From Lachnospiraceae bacterium (GTDB taxonomy: Bacteria; Bacillota; Clostridia; Lachnospirales; Lachnospiraceae): DNA of 64,000 bases. How positions within the stretch are numbered: the stretch's first letter is position 1; every line of letters starts with the position of its first letter. This document shows, piece by piece, positions 17,111 through 26,627 of this stretch. The DNA lies in the NCBI GenBank assembly GCA_030825115.1, contig JAPJQL010000010.1, positions 27,683 through 91,682 on the forward strand, read 5' to 3'. The position numbers and the translations under genes were made by a program. Under the pieces are notes generated by a model that was not told where the DNA came from, searched no databases, and saw only the letters and a list, made by a program, of their open reading frames with translations.

Positions 17111-18820
17111 CTATGCCTCCTCCTTCACCTTTCTGCTGACACCGAAATATTTGATCAGCGTATTCATAATCAGCACCGAACCGTAGGTAATGGCGATCAG
17201 CACCGTCGCATAGGCACAGGCCACTCCGTAATTCCCCTTCTCTGCCTGCTCATTGATCTGGCAGGTGATCAGCAAAAAGTCCGGCGTTACCAAAAGTATG
17301 ATTGCGGAAATCGCCGTAATGCTTCGCACAAACGCCGTCACCAGACCGCTGAAGAACGAATCCTTGATCAGCGGCAGCGTCACCGTCATAAACACCTTCG
17401 CAGAATTTGCCCCCATGTCATAGGCGGATTCTTCGATCGATTTGTCAATCTGCCGCAGAGCTGAGATCCCGCTCCTCGTCCCGGTCGGAAGACTCCTCAC
17501 GACAAACACGATGATCAGGATAAGCCCCGTCCCGTAAAGCCCGCTCATGACTCCGGTGCGGAACAGTCCGTTGGCATACCCGCGGATATAACCGATACCA
17601 AGGACCGTACCGGGAACCGCCATCGCAAGCATAGACACAAACTCGATAAAACCCTTCGCCTTAAACCGTTTCTTCACCACCAGATAGGCAATTACCATGG
17701 AAAGAAACGCCGTAATCGGAGACGCGATCAGCGAAAGCACGAAGGAGTCCTTAAACGCCTTCAGTCCGCTTGTCTTCAGCATATACTGGAACCATTTGAG
17801 GCTCAGGCTGTAGTCCCTGCCCCACAGGGTAAACAGCGCGCCAAACGGAACCATGATATACATCAGCAGCACAAAGGCTGCAACCAGGCCGCAAAAACAG
17901 GTCAGCGGCACTGTAACGCTCTTATCTTCAATCAGCATCCGCATCCGGGACGCCTTGCCCGTCAGCGTAGCCGCAGTTTTCTTCTCCAGATAGTATTTCT
18001 GTATCAAAAACAGCACCACGGTCAGAAGCAGGAGCACCACCGACATCGCAGCCGCGCCCGTGGAGTCATACGCTCCGGTCACCTGCAGATAGATCGTGGT
18101 TGCCAGCGTATCATACGAACCGCCGATCAGCATCGGGTTCGCAAAATCCGCCACCGACTCAATAAACGTAACCAGAAATGCATTTCCAAGTCCCGGAAGC
18201 AGCAAAGGAAATGTCACGCTGGTAAATACCTTCCACCTTGTCGCTCCCATATCCCTCGTCGCCTCTTCCAGGGACGGGTCGATATTTTTCAAAAGACCTT
18301 TGAGCATCAGATAACACACCGGGAAAAAGGTCAGCGTCTGTACGATCGCAATCCCCTTTAACCCGTATACATTCGAATCATAAATCCCAAGCAGGGACCG
18401 CGTGATGATACCGCTGCGGCCAAACAGCATGATCATGGACAGCGAGAGCACAAACGGCGGAGAGACAACCGGCAGCATGGAGACCATCCCGAACAGTTTC
18501 TCTAATACCTTTGTCTTCAGCTTCACATATACTTCCACATAGGCGAACAAAAGCCCGATCGCCGTGGAGGCCAGGCCGGTGATCATCCCAAGTACCAGCG
18601 TATTGCCAAACGCCTTGCGGAACCGTTCCAGGCTCAGAACCCGCCGGAACACATCCAGAGTAACCTTCCCGTCTGATAAAAAGCTGTCCACCAGCAGCAT
18701 CAGAAGCGGATATAAAATAAACAGAGCCAAAAATACCAGCAGCACCACGATCATGCTGATAAGGAACGGATCTGAAAAAAATTTCTTCCGTTCCAGCTCG
18801 GCGCTTTGTCTTCCAGCCAC
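17111..18820 (-). CDS. Fused two-domain ABC importer permease (FbpB/SfuB class)
   Basis: The 569-residue protein contains two copies of the importer permease domain with about twelve membrane helices in total. The two coupling loops are seen as TRDMGATRWKVFTSVTFPLL and AYDMGANSAKVFMTVTLPLI, both EAA-type. The fused arrangement is typical of ferric iron (FbpB, SfuB) and related importers. Start is GTG with GGGGGA at 6 bases. It lies between the binding-protein gene and the ATPase gene. Confidence 0.9.
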   Translation of the reverse strand: MAGRQSAELERKKFFSDPFLISMIVVLLVFLALFILYPLLMLLVDSFLSDGKVTLDVFRRVLSLERFRKAFGNTLVLGMITGLASTAIGLLFAYVEVYVKLKTKVLEKLFGMVSMLPVVSPPFVLSLSMIMLFGRSGIITRSLLGIYDSNVYGLKGIAIVQTLTFFPVCYLMLKGLLKNIDPSLEEATRDMGATRWKVFTSVTFPLLLPGLGNAFLVTFIESVADFANPMLIGGSYDTLATTIYLQVTGAYDSTGAAAMSVVLLLLTVVLFLIQKYYLEKKTAATLTGKASRMRMLIEDKSVTVPLTCFCGLVAAFVLLMYIMVPFGALFTLWGRDYSLSLKWFQYMLKTSGLKAFKDSFVLSLIASPITAFLSMVIAYLVVKKRFKAKGFIEFVSMLAMAVPGTVLGIGYIRGYANGLFRTGVMSGLYGTGLILIIVFVVRSLPTGTRSGISALRQIDKSIEESAYDMGANSAKVFMTVTLPLIKDSFFSGLVTAFVRSITAISAIILLVTPDFLLITCQINEQAEKGNYGVACAYATVLIAITYGSVLIMNTLIKYFGVSRKVKEEA

Positions 18821-18847
18821 GAGAAATCCCCCTTCCCCAAATCAAAA

Positions 18848-18888
18848 GAGTGCTGCGAAATGGGCGCTCTCCTCATTTCGCAGCACTC
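18848..18888 (-). terminator. Strong attenuator hairpin after the binding-protein gene
   Basis: GAGTGCTGCGAAATG (18848-18862) pairs perfectly with CATTTCGCAGCACTC (18874-18888), a 15-bp stem with an 11-base loop. On the minus strand it is followed by TTTTGATTT. It stands between the binding protein and its permease. Partial termination here would make binding protein exceed permease. Confidence 0.75.
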
Positions 18889-18900
18889 CCCCCAAAATGA

Positions 18901-20076
18901 TTATTCTGTCTTGAACCGGTCGTCTGCAGAGCTTCCCAGTGCATTAAAGAAATCTTCTACATACTGGGCGATATTTTGCTTCGCATCTTCAAAGTCATAG
19001 TCTATCGTGTTGTTCATATCCAGACCAAACTGGGCAGCCTCTTCCGGCTGTGTTGCATTCTTCAGTACCAGGAACTGATAGGATCCATTCTCTTTTGCAT
19101 GGTCCACGCAGTCCGGAGACAGTGCATACTCTACCCACAGCTTCGCTGCATTCGGATGGGCGCAGCCTTTAAAGATTGCGGTAGCGCCTACCTCAAAGGA
19201 AGTTCCGTCTTCCGGCACGATCAGCTCGATATTGTCATATCCCTGCAGGATCTGGTAGATACCGTCATGCAGGAAACCGATTCCGATCACGCACTCGCCA
19301 GGTCCTACCATCTTAGACGGGCCGGAACCGGATTTCGTATACTGGGAGATATTCCCGTCCAGTTTCTTGAAATACTCCATCGCTTCGTCGTGGCCCTTCA
19401 TCTGGATCATGGTATTGATGACCAGTTTTGCAGTACCGGCCGTATTTGGGTTGGACATCATGATCAAATTTTTGTACTCCGGCTTTGTCAGGTCATCCCA
19501 GGTCTTCGGCGCTTCAATCCCAAGCCGTTCCAGCTCTTCGCTGTTTACCATGAATCCAAGGATTCCTTTGTAAATCCCGTACCAGCAGTTCGTCGTATCC
19601 TTATACTGGTCTCCGATCAGGTTCACCGCATTCATCGCATCATACTGCTCTAACAGACCGTCGGCAACCGCCTCATTGTACGGGTCGGTCGTGCCGCCAA
19701 ACCACACATCTGCCGATGGTTTTCCCGCCTCCTCAAAAATCTTGGTATAAACTTCCGAGGTAGACAGACGCTGGTACTTCACCTTGATTCCATAAAGCTT
19801 TTCAAAATTCTGACATGCTGCAGACAGATACTCTTCCTCACAGGAACCATACACGGTCAGTTCCCCATCTGCCTTCGCAGCCTCGATCAGCGCATCCATC
19901 CCGGTCGCTTCCTCTGCCGCCCCGGTCTCTTCCGCTTTGCTTTCCGCAGGCGCCTCCGTAGCTGCCGGTGCAGGCGCAGGCGCTGCCGTCGTAGCCGGAG
20001 CTGTTCCCCCACCGCCGCAAGCTGTCAGGCTGAGCATCATAGCCCCTGCCAAAAACAATGATAATTTCTTCCTCAT
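18901..20076 (-). CDS. Ferric iron-type ABC transporter substrate-binding lipoprotein
   Basis: This extracellular lipoprotein of about 391 residues has lipobox LTAC (Cys20) after a signal sequence. A long Ala/Pro/Glu linker comes next, then a family 1 binding domain resembling FbpA/AfuA-type proteins (LTVYGSCEEEYLSAACQNFE, then GKPSADVWFGGTTDPYNEAV). The frame is open to 20103, but GGAGGAGGG precedes the ATG at 20076, the natural start of the signal peptide. It is the first gene of the importer operon. Exact ligand (Fe3+, phosphonate, another anion) is not decided by sequence. Confidence 0.85.
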   Translation of the reverse strand: MRKKLSLFLAGAMMLSLTACGGGGTAPATTAAPAPAPAATEAPAESKAEETGAAEEATGMDALIEAAKADGELTVYGSCEEEYLSAACQNFEKLYGIKVKYQRLSTSEVYTKIFEEAGKPSADVWFGGTTDPYNEAVADGLLEQYDAMNAVNLIGDQYKDTTNCWYGIYKGILGFMVNSEELERLGIEAPKTWDDLTKPEYKNLIMMSNPNTAGTAKLVINTMIQMKGHDEAMEYFKKLDGNISQYTKSGSGPSKMVGPGECVIGIGFLHDGIYQILQGYDNIELIVPEDGTSFEVGATAIFKGCAHPNAAKLWVEYALSPDCVDHAKENGSYQFLVLKNATQPEEAAQFGLDMNNTIDYDFEDAKQNIAQYVEDFFNALGSSADDRFKTE

Positions 20077-20206
20077 AATAAAACCCTCCTCCGTTCCTTT
20101 CATGATACTCTCATTTTACCGAAACAAGATGACAAAAAAAACCTCTTTTCACGTAAGAATATCGTAATTTCTGAACTGAACGGAGCCATACTTTCCCGGT
20201 GTTTCC

Positions 20207-21106
20207 TCACCCCCGCTTTTTCGGAGAGACAGCCTTCACCGCGATCCACACAAACACCATCGCCATCAAGAGCTGGATCATAATGCTGCACTCAACCCAA
20301 TTGCCCAGCACCACGTTGATCTCCCGTTCCCCAAACCAGCCGGCCACAGTATACCCCGCCTGATCGATCCCGGTCCCCGCCAGGCGCGTCATCGTAGCGA
20401 TAAAGGTGGAAGTGGGGTTCATCAAAAGCAGGTACAGAAAACCGCCGGAATTCCCGGCTGCCGCAGACTGCCCCACCGATGCCAGATAAGCGTCGGCATG
20501 GACCTGGCTCATATAGGCGGCAAACCGGTTCGCCCCATAAGTCCCGAGTACCACCAGCGCCAGCAGCCCGTAGGAGACTACCGTCGAGAACGTTGTCTTT
20601 TGGAATACCGCCGAACAGCAGATCCCAAGACTTCCGACAAACAGCGCCGCCGCCACATAACAGAGCAGCAGCTCCACAATATCATTCAGCGTAACCCCGC
20701 CATATACAAACACCATCGCTAAAATCGGAAAACTGGAGATGATCATCAGAAACATCGTGCTCAGCGAAGCCATCAGCTTCCCAAGCACGATCTCCGCCGG
20801 AGTCATGCGGGTCGTCAGCATCAGCTCCAGCGTCTGCCGCTCCCGTTCCCCGCTGATACTGCCTGCCGTAAGCGCCGGCATGATAAAAATCAGCATCACA
20901 AACTCCAGCACAGCCACAAACACATACAAGTCCAGAAAACTGGAATACTGGATCTCGGCTGTCAGCCGCACCTGCGCCAGCGTCGAATACATATTCAGGA
21001 GCGCCACCAGCGCCAGGATCCCGTTGAAGACCAGCAGGATCAGGGACAGCTTAAAACTCCTGGCGCTGACCATCGACTCCCGCCTATAGACCGGATTCAT
21101 CTTCAT
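20207..21106 (-). CDS. ABC-2 type transporter permease
   Basis: This membrane protein of about 299 residues has six predicted helices. The cytoplasmic motif SGERERQTLELMLTTRMTPAEIVLGKL is characteristic of ABC-2/GldF-like permeases. The frame is open further upstream, but the first sensible start is the ATG at 21106, inside the end of the ATPase gene (overlap about 23 bases); a second ATG at 21100 is also possible. It is last in the operon with the ATPase at 21084-22049. The transported molecule is unknown. Confidence 0.82.
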   Translation of the reverse strand: MKMNPVYRRESMVSARSFKLSLILLVFNGILALVALLNMYSTLAQVRLTAEIQYSSFLDLYVFVAVLEFVMLIFIMPALTAGSISGERERQTLELMLTTRMTPAEIVLGKLMASLSTMFLMIISSFPILAMVFVYGGVTLNDIVELLLCYVAAALFVGSLGICCSAVFQKTTFSTVVSYGLLALVVLGTYGANRFAAYMSQVHADAYLASVGQSAAAGNSGGFLYLLLMNPTSTFIATMTRLAGTGIDQAGYTVAGWFGEREINVVLGNWVECSIMIQLLMAMVFVWIAVKAVSPKKRG

Positions 21107-22049
21107 AAGACAGCACCACCCTTTCCTCGTCATGATTGGTAATCTGCATAAACACCGCCTCCAGACTTCCCGGCTCCCGCATAAATCCGCGGACCGCCAC
21201 ACCCGCCCCGATCAGACCGGCCAGCAGCCGGCACTCATCTGCGGCATCTCCGGTAAACCCGACCATGATATCCTGGTCGCGCACCGTGATCGTCTGTACC
21301 TGCGGATGCTCTTTGAGCAGGCGCATCGCCAGCTTCATCCCGTCGTGTATCGTGATGATCACCGGTTTGGATGTATTGATCCGGTTGGTAATCTCCTCGA
21401 TACTCCCGTGGAGGATCATCCTGCCCTGGTCGATGATCCCGATGTCGGTACAAAGCTCCGACAGATCAGAGAGCAGATGGGAGCTTATCAGGATCGTCTT
21501 TCCTGCTTCTCTCAGGTCGCGCACCATCTCCCTGAATTCCAGGCGGGTCCGCGGGTCCAGTCCCGCAGTCGGCTCATCCATGATCAAAAGCGCCGGGTCG
21601 TGGATCAACGCCCTGGCCAGGCACAGACGCTGCTTCATCCCCCGGGAAAGCCCGTCTACATAAAAATCTTCTTTATTCCCCAGGCCAACCTGATCCAACA
21701 AGGTCCGGCCCAGTTTCCTTGCCCTCAGTCCTTCCATCCCATAGCAGGACGCAAAAAACTCCATATATTCATATACCTTCAGGTTGTCATACATCCCAAA
21801 ATAGTCCGGTACATATCCAATCCGGTCCCTGGTCTTATCCGGTTCTTTCAGGGCATTGATGCCGTCTACCTCCACCGTGCCGCAGTCCGGGCAGATCAGC
21901 CCGGCCATGATCTTGATCGTCGTAGTCTTCCCGGCTCCGTTCGGTCCCACAAATCCGTACAGAGAACCCTTCTTTACTTCCATATCCAGACCGTCAAGGG
22001 CGTGATAATTGCCATATGTCTTTTTTAATCCTTCAATTCTCAGCATCAT
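21084..22049 (-). CDS. ABC-2 type transporter ATPase
   Basis: This 321-residue ATPase has Walker A GPNGAGKTT, the signature LSRGMKQRLCLARALIHDP, Walker B LLIMDEPTAGLDP and the histidine ISSHLLSDL. The C-terminal roughly 90 residues form a regulatory extension as in export ATPases. Its ATG overlaps the upstream gene's stop. It should drive the permease at 20207-21106. Confidence 0.9.
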   Translation of the reverse strand: MMLRIEGLKKTYGNYHALDGLDMEVKKGSLYGFVGPNGAGKTTTIKIMAGLICPDCGTVEVDGINALKEPDKTRDRIGYVPDYFGMYDNLKVYEYMEFFASCYGMEGLRARKLGRTLLDQVGLGNKEDFYVDGLSRGMKQRLCLARALIHDPALLIMDEPTAGLDPRTRLEFREMVRDLREAGKTILISSHLLSDLSELCTDIGIIDQGRMILHGSIEEITNRINTSKPVIITIHDGMKLAMRLLKEHPQVQTITVRDQDIMVGFTGDAADECRLLAGLIGAGVAVRGFMREPGSLEAVFMQITNHDEERVVLSYEDESGL

Positions 22050-24556
22050 CGTTCCCTCCCCGCTACCATCGGCATCGGAAGCTGGATATCATTGTAGCCG
22101 CCGGTCCTGGCAGATACATACCGCACCGTCATCGCATTGTCCGCCGACAGGTACGAACGCAGTTCGTCCATTTCCAGCGTCCTGCCGTCCAGTTCCATCA
22201 GGTCATAATTGCCGGTATGGTAATTATAGAAATAGATGCTTCCCTCAAACACTTCGTTGTAACTGCTGCCGTTCCCCACAAATTCCCCGGAGACCGGCTC
22301 AAAGGTAAGGCTCTCCACATCGATGTCATTGCCCAGAAAATATTCCAGCGTCACCGGGTCCGCCCCGGTCATGGAATTGGTATCCGCCTGATACTCCCCG
22401 GTGATGACTTTCGGGGTCTTCATAAGGACCGACCGGTACAGGGAACGGTCCCTGGATGCATTGACCGCGATGGAAGAGGTGAGCATGGTCAGACCATAAG
22501 TCTCCTCCGAAGGAGTCTTAAGGAACTGGCTCTCCTCCTTTTCCGTGCTGAAAGCAAGCACCCGTGCATCCGCGCTGTAGCCGGACATGTAAGAGCGCAT
22601 ATAAAATGTCAGCATATTGGACCGCTCCATCGCCAGCAGATATGCCGTATCGTCGATATTTGCAGTCATCGTCTCCCCGTTTCCGGTGATATACTCTGCC
22701 ACCGCATAAAAATTGTTCAGCGGGAAGCGCAGCAGCTTAAGGTCATCCAGCTCCTTTGTCTCCCCCGGCTCCAGCCGGTCCAACATCACCATGTTCCCAT
22801 ACAGGAGCAGGCAGGTGTTTTCCAGTGGGAACGGGAACTGGTTGGTGATCTTTCCGCTTAACCTGCCCTCAAAATAATCCACCTCTCCGGTGATGCCAAT
22901 CCTCGCGGTGTTGTCTGTCTTCCGTTCCAGGCGGAAATACCGGGGCGCAAACGCCACAATATTCTGCCCTTTTATCGTCGTCCTGTCATCTTGTTTCGAG
23001 ATGGCGATCAGGTATTTCTCCTCCCCGGTAAATTCCGAAGACAAACGGTCCGAGCTGTACGTCCTTGTGATTGGAAGCACTGAATAATCCGGGGCAAGCT
23101 CCACCGCGTAAGGGCGGTTATATGGATTCCTGATATTGACATAGGTCGTGTCCGTCACATAATCACTGGTCACATCCTGTATCGCGGCATAGGTATAGAA
23201 GGTAGATTTAAACCTGGTCTTTCCTCCGACCAGATATATCATGACCGCAAAGGCAAGGGACAGGACGATCACGCCTCTCCGGTAAAAAATCTGCAGTTCC
23301 CGTTTCTTAAAGTACAGATACAGCCCCGGTCCCAAAAGGGCCAGATATATCACGATAATCCCGGTATAGAAGGAAAGGTTCGGCAGCTTCTCCACATTGC
23401 CGGTATTGATCAGGCTCTGCACCGACAGAAACTTACCGGTATCCCCGCTGTATGCCGTCCGCACAAGCTGTTTGACCCGCTCCTCGCCCAACAGCGCGGT
23501 GAAAAAATGGTCCACATAGGCCGGCTGCTTGTTGCAGAACTCCGCGATGTCTGCAAAGTCAAAGGAAGCCACGGCAATCAGCCCGTTCCCCTTTGCTGCC
23601 GCGGTCAAAAGCGCCGAGCCCTTGCTGGAAAATATGACATTTCCTCCATGAAGAGGGATATCCACACAGGGAAGCTGGATCAACGCATCCTGCGGGTCGT
23701 CAATCGTCCAGCCCTCTGCCAGATCTACCAGCCGCAGCTCCGCACTTTCATAGGAATCATCAAGAAGCTCCGGTGCAAAACGCCCCAGGGTGTCATCCAC
23801 CCGTTCTCCTGTTCCCAGGATCAGGACACCGCCGCCCCGAACCCAGTCCATGATCGCCGCCGTCTGCTTCTCCGAAAGCTTCCTGAGCCGGAATCCGTTT
23901 ACGATGATCACGTCCAACAGGTTCAGCCCAATCTCCTCCTCGGGAAAATCCTCTTCCTGCAAGGCAAAGGTCCTGGTCCGCAGCGCACTGTAATTGATCC
24001 CGACTCCGTTTAGGTATCTCAGGCTCTCCGGGTGGTCGGACAAGATACCGACAAACAGCTCCGGCACATCCGGGCTGATATTCAGCCGCAGGCGTTTATT
24101 CAAAATTTCAGTTCCATCCTCCGCAGCCAGCGTGATGAACAGCTGATCGGCATGGGTTCCCAGCGGTATGTAATATTTGACATCCAGTTCCGAACGGGCT
24201 TCCGCCTTAACAGGATAGTCATAACGGTAAATATTCCCGTCAGACTCTTTCGACAGAAACTGGATCGTTCCTTCCAGACCTGTATCCTGCCGGTTGTGGA
24301 TCGTGATATTGACAGGCAGATGCCGTCCGCCTTTTGCCGTATTGTCATAACCATAGACGACATCCAGGGATACCGGGTCCTGTGACGCCCCGTCCTGCCC
24401 TGCCGCCGCCGCGTAACCAGCCGGTCCTAACGTGCAAAAAGCCAGACCACATGCAAAGATGACTGCCATCGCAATCATCTTCCACCGTGGTCTGCCCCCT
24501 TCTTGTCGGATCCGGTCCATTTTCCCCATACGGGGCCGATGTATCAAACTACTCAT
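22046..24556 (-). CDS. Large membrane protein with amidotransferase-like domain, ABC-linked
   Basis: This 836-residue protein has an N-terminal signal or anchor segment (about 27-50). A beta-rich extracellular region is followed by a glutamine-amidotransferase-like fold at about 165-270 (LDVIIVNGFRLRKLSEKQ, then DWVRGGGVLILG). Two membrane helices are at about 396-416 and 427-444, then a beta-rich part of nearly 390 residues. I see no class I Cys-His-Glu triad, so enzyme activity is doubtful. It lies between kinase and ATPase genes, overlapping the ATPase start, and resembles the accessory subunits found beside GldA/GldF-like ABC transporters. I do not recognise a specific function. Confidence 0.7.
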   Translation of the reverse strand: MSSLIHRPRMGKMDRIRQEGGRPRWKMIAMAVIFACGLAFCTLGPAGYAAAAGQDGASQDPVSLDVVYGYDNTAKGGRHLPVNITIHNRQDTGLEGTIQFLSKESDGNIYRYDYPVKAEARSELDVKYYIPLGTHADQLFITLAAEDGTEILNKRLRLNISPDVPELFVGILSDHPESLRYLNGVGINYSALRTRTFALQEEDFPEEEIGLNLLDVIIVNGFRLRKLSEKQTAAIMDWVRGGGVLILGTGERVDDTLGRFAPELLDDSYESAELRLVDLAEGWTIDDPQDALIQLPCVDIPLHGGNVIFSSKGSALLTAAAKGNGLIAVASFDFADIAEFCNKQPAYVDHFFTALLGEERVKQLVRTAYSGDTGKFLSVQSLINTGNVEKLPNLSFYTGIIVIYLALLGPGLYLYFKKRELQIFYRRGVIVLSLAFAVMIYLVGGKTRFKSTFYTYAAIQDVTSDYVTDTTYVNIRNPYNRPYAVELAPDYSVLPITRTYSSDRLSSEFTGEEKYLIAISKQDDRTTIKGQNIVAFAPRYFRLERKTDNTARIGITGEVDYFEGRLSGKITNQFPFPLENTCLLLYGNMVMLDRLEPGETKELDDLKLLRFPLNNFYAVAEYITGNGETMTANIDDTAYLLAMERSNMLTFYMRSYMSGYSADARVLAFSTEKEESQFLKTPSEETYGLTMLTSSIAVNASRDRSLYRSVLMKTPKVITGEYQADTNSMTGADPVTLEYFLGNDIDVESLTFEPVSGEFVGNGSSYNEVFEGSIYFYNYHTGNYDLMELDGRTLEMDELRSYLSADNAMTVRYVSARTGGYNDIQLPMPMVAGRER

Positions 24557-24562
24557 TCTGTC

Positions 24563-25717
24563 TTACTCCAGCTCTCCGAAATTCTCTTTGTTGATATCAA
24601 AGTCCACCCGCAGGGTCACGGCAAAAACCGTCCCGTTCAGGTCGCTCTTTACGTTAATAGTTCCTCCATGCATGTCTACAATATTCTTTACGATGGCAAG
24701 CCCCAGTCCGGTGCCGCCCGTATGGGTGGAGCGCGACTGCTCTACCCGGTAAAACTTATCAAAAATCATCGGCAGCTCTTCTGCCGGAATCACATACCCG
24801 TAGTTCGTCACCGACACCCGCACGGTCGTATCATCCGCATGGACCTTGACCAGGACCCGCTTTCCCTCCGCCCCATATTTGATGGCGTTGTTGATCAGAT
24901 TGTCAAACAGCCTGGCCAGCAGATTCCCGTCCGCGGTAATCACCTTGGCAGGCACGTTGCTCTGCAGCTCATAAGAAAGGTTTTTGTCGGCAAAGCTTGG
25001 ATAGGACTCCTCTAAAAGCTGGCTCAACAGCTTGATGATGTCCACCTTCGCCACATGCATGGAGATCTTTCCGTAGTTCAGCTTGGTAAATCCAAACAGA
25101 TCCTCGATCAGCTTCTCCAGCCGTTTTGCCTTGGTATAAGCGATATCTATGTATTTGTGCTGCATCTCAGGCGGCAGCGTGCTCTTTGCAGATAAAAGCT
25201 CCAGATACCCAATGATCGATGTCAGCGGCGTCCGCAGGTCGTGGGCCACATTGGTGATCAGTTCGTTCTTGGTCCGCTCTGCTTCCCGCTCCTTATCCAT
25301 CAGCCGCCGGATATCCGCCGCCATCTTGTTGAGATTCTCCGCCATAGAGGAAAATTCATCGTCCCCGATGACATCCACCATCGTGTTCAAATCTCCTTCT
25401 GAGATATTCTGCATGGCGTCTGAGATATGGCCGATGTATTCGATGGACTTCTCCTGCAGCAAAAGGAATGTCACTGCAAATATGATGATGCCAAGCAGCA
25501 CATATCCCAGCACGATCACCGTATCCGAATTGTAAATCATGGTAAGAAGCGCATTGTCCCACTCCGACTCCCTGGCGTATCCCGCCAGCATGGACAGGTT
25601 CGTCACAAGGAACACCTCGATCAGGCAGGTTACCACCGTGCTGTATATCACGCTGGTCACTACCCGGGTGTGATAGCGGCGGCTGAGGTCGCTTCTGCCC
25701 GTCTCCTTACTTTTCAA
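24563..25717 (-). CDS. Sensor histidine kinase (VanS-like)
   Basis: The 384-residue kinase has two membrane helices (about 22-42 and 57-77) with a very short extracellular loop of about 15 residues. A HAMP linker and the H-box VAHDLRTPLTSIIGYLELL come next. A complete ATPase domain follows (NAIKYG, then TGGTGLGLAIVKNIVDMHGG). Its TTG start overlaps the regulator stop by 11 bases and has AGGA 7 bases upstream. So short a sensor loop suggests sensing inside the membrane or through the neighbouring transporter. The partner is the regulator at 25707-26411. Confidence 0.9.
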   Translation of the reverse strand: MKSKETGRSDLSRRYHTRVVTSVIYSTVVTCLIEVFLVTNLSMLAGYARESEWDNALLTMIYNSDTVIVLGYVLLGIIIFAVTFLLLQEKSIEYIGHISDAMQNISEGDLNTMVDVIGDDEFSSMAENLNKMAADIRRLMDKEREAERTKNELITNVAHDLRTPLTSIIGYLELLSAKSTLPPEMQHKYIDIAYTKAKRLEKLIEDLFGFTKLNYGKISMHVAKVDIIKLLSQLLEESYPSFADKNLSYELQSNVPAKVITADGNLLARLFDNLINNAIKYGAEGKRVLVKVHADDTTVRVSVTNYGYVIPAEELPMIFDKFYRVEQSRSTHTGGTGLGLAIVKNIVDMHGGTINVKSDLNGTVFAVTLRVDFDINKENFGELE

Positions 25718-26411
25718 TTTTGTATCCTACCCCCCACACTGTGGTGATGATCTTATCCTGGCGCTCGTCTTCCTTCATCTTGCCGCGGAGGCGGCGGATA
25801 TGTACCATGACCGTATTGTTGGCCTCGTATACCTTTTCATTCCACACCTTCTCAAAAATCTCATCCGTGCTGAACACCTTGCCCGGATTGGATGCCAGAA
25901 GATACAGGATGTCAAACTCGATCGGCGTCAGTTTGATCTCCTCATCGTAGACCAGAACCTTATGGTTATCTTTATTGATCGTCAGCCCCTTGATCGATAT
26001 CTCATTCCGGGCATTCTCATGTACGTTGCTGTTGGGATTCAGCTGGGTGTATCTTCTGAGCTGGGATTTTACCCGCGCAGTCAGTTCCAGCGGATTGAAC
26101 GGCTTCACCACGTAGTCGTCCGCCCCGGTCCCAAGCCCCAGGATCTTATCCAGGTCCGTGGACTTCGCGCTCAGCATGATGATCGGGATGTTGTTCGTCT
26201 CCCGGATCTTCTTGCACATCTCCAGGCCGTTCATCCCCGGCATCATGATATCCAAAAGAACCAGATGGATATCCTCCTTCTCCAGAATCTCCAGACCGTC
26301 CTGTGCATTGGACGCCTTAAATACCTTATATCCATCGCTGACAAGGTAGATCTCTACCAGATCCGCAATCTCCTGTTCATCATCTACTACCAAAATATTG
26401 GTCTCTGCCAT
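25707..26411 (-). CDS. OmpR-family response regulator (VanR-like)
   Basis: The 234-residue regulator has a receiver domain with Asp10/Asp11 and the phospho-site Asp in LLDIMMPGMNGLE. The winged-helix domain is complete (KLTPIEFDILYLLASNPGKVF, then MVHIRRLRGKM) and ends TTVWGVGYKIEK. An AAGGAGG site precedes the ATG. It is first in a five-gene operon with the kinase, membrane protein, ATPase and permease, which it probably controls. Confidence 0.9.
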   Translation of the reverse strand: MAETNILVVDDEQEIADLVEIYLVSDGYKVFKASNAQDGLEILEKEDIHLVLLDIMMPGMNGLEMCKKIRETNNIPIIMLSAKSTDLDKILGLGTGADDYVVKPFNPLELTARVKSQLRRYTQLNPNSNVHENARNEISIKGLTINKDNHKVLVYDEEIKLTPIEFDILYLLASNPGKVFSTDEIFEKVWNEKVYEANNTVMVHIRRLRGKMKEDERQDKIITTVWGVGYKIEK

Positions 26412-26450
26412 AATAAGCCTCCTTTTTCGTCGCCTTATATTCTATTGTCT

Positions 26451-26459
26451 AGTGTAGCA
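26451..26459 (-). promoter_or_regulatory. Probable extended -10 promoter of the VanRS-like/ABC operon
   Basis: TGCTACACT on the minus strand is an extended -10 element about 40 bases before the regulator ATG. The matching -35 position (AGGCAA) is weak. Confidence 0.4.
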
Positions 26460-26558
26460 TAAAATGTCGGTTCTTGCCTTACTTTTTTATTACAAAAATA
26501 GAAGGAATTTCCAGGGCAGACGGGAGCTCATCAGCAACTGATTCCGGTTTGAAAACAT

Positions 26559-26602
26559 AAAAACAGCACCCGCCGCACCATAGAAACGGCAGATGCTGTT
26601 TT
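26559..26602 (-). terminator. Terminator of the ppx-ppk1 operon
   Basis: On the minus strand AAAACAGCA and TGCTGTTTTT enclose an inner GCCG/CGGC stem and end in a T-run. It lies just downstream of the ppk1 stop. Confidence 0.75.
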
Positions 26603-26627
26603 ACTTATCTTATAAAAATAATCTTTT

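Noticed and set aside
26412..26627. Additional small gene in the spacer before ppk1
   Set aside because: Only short frames without ribosome sites; the space is explained by the terminator and the regulator's promoter.
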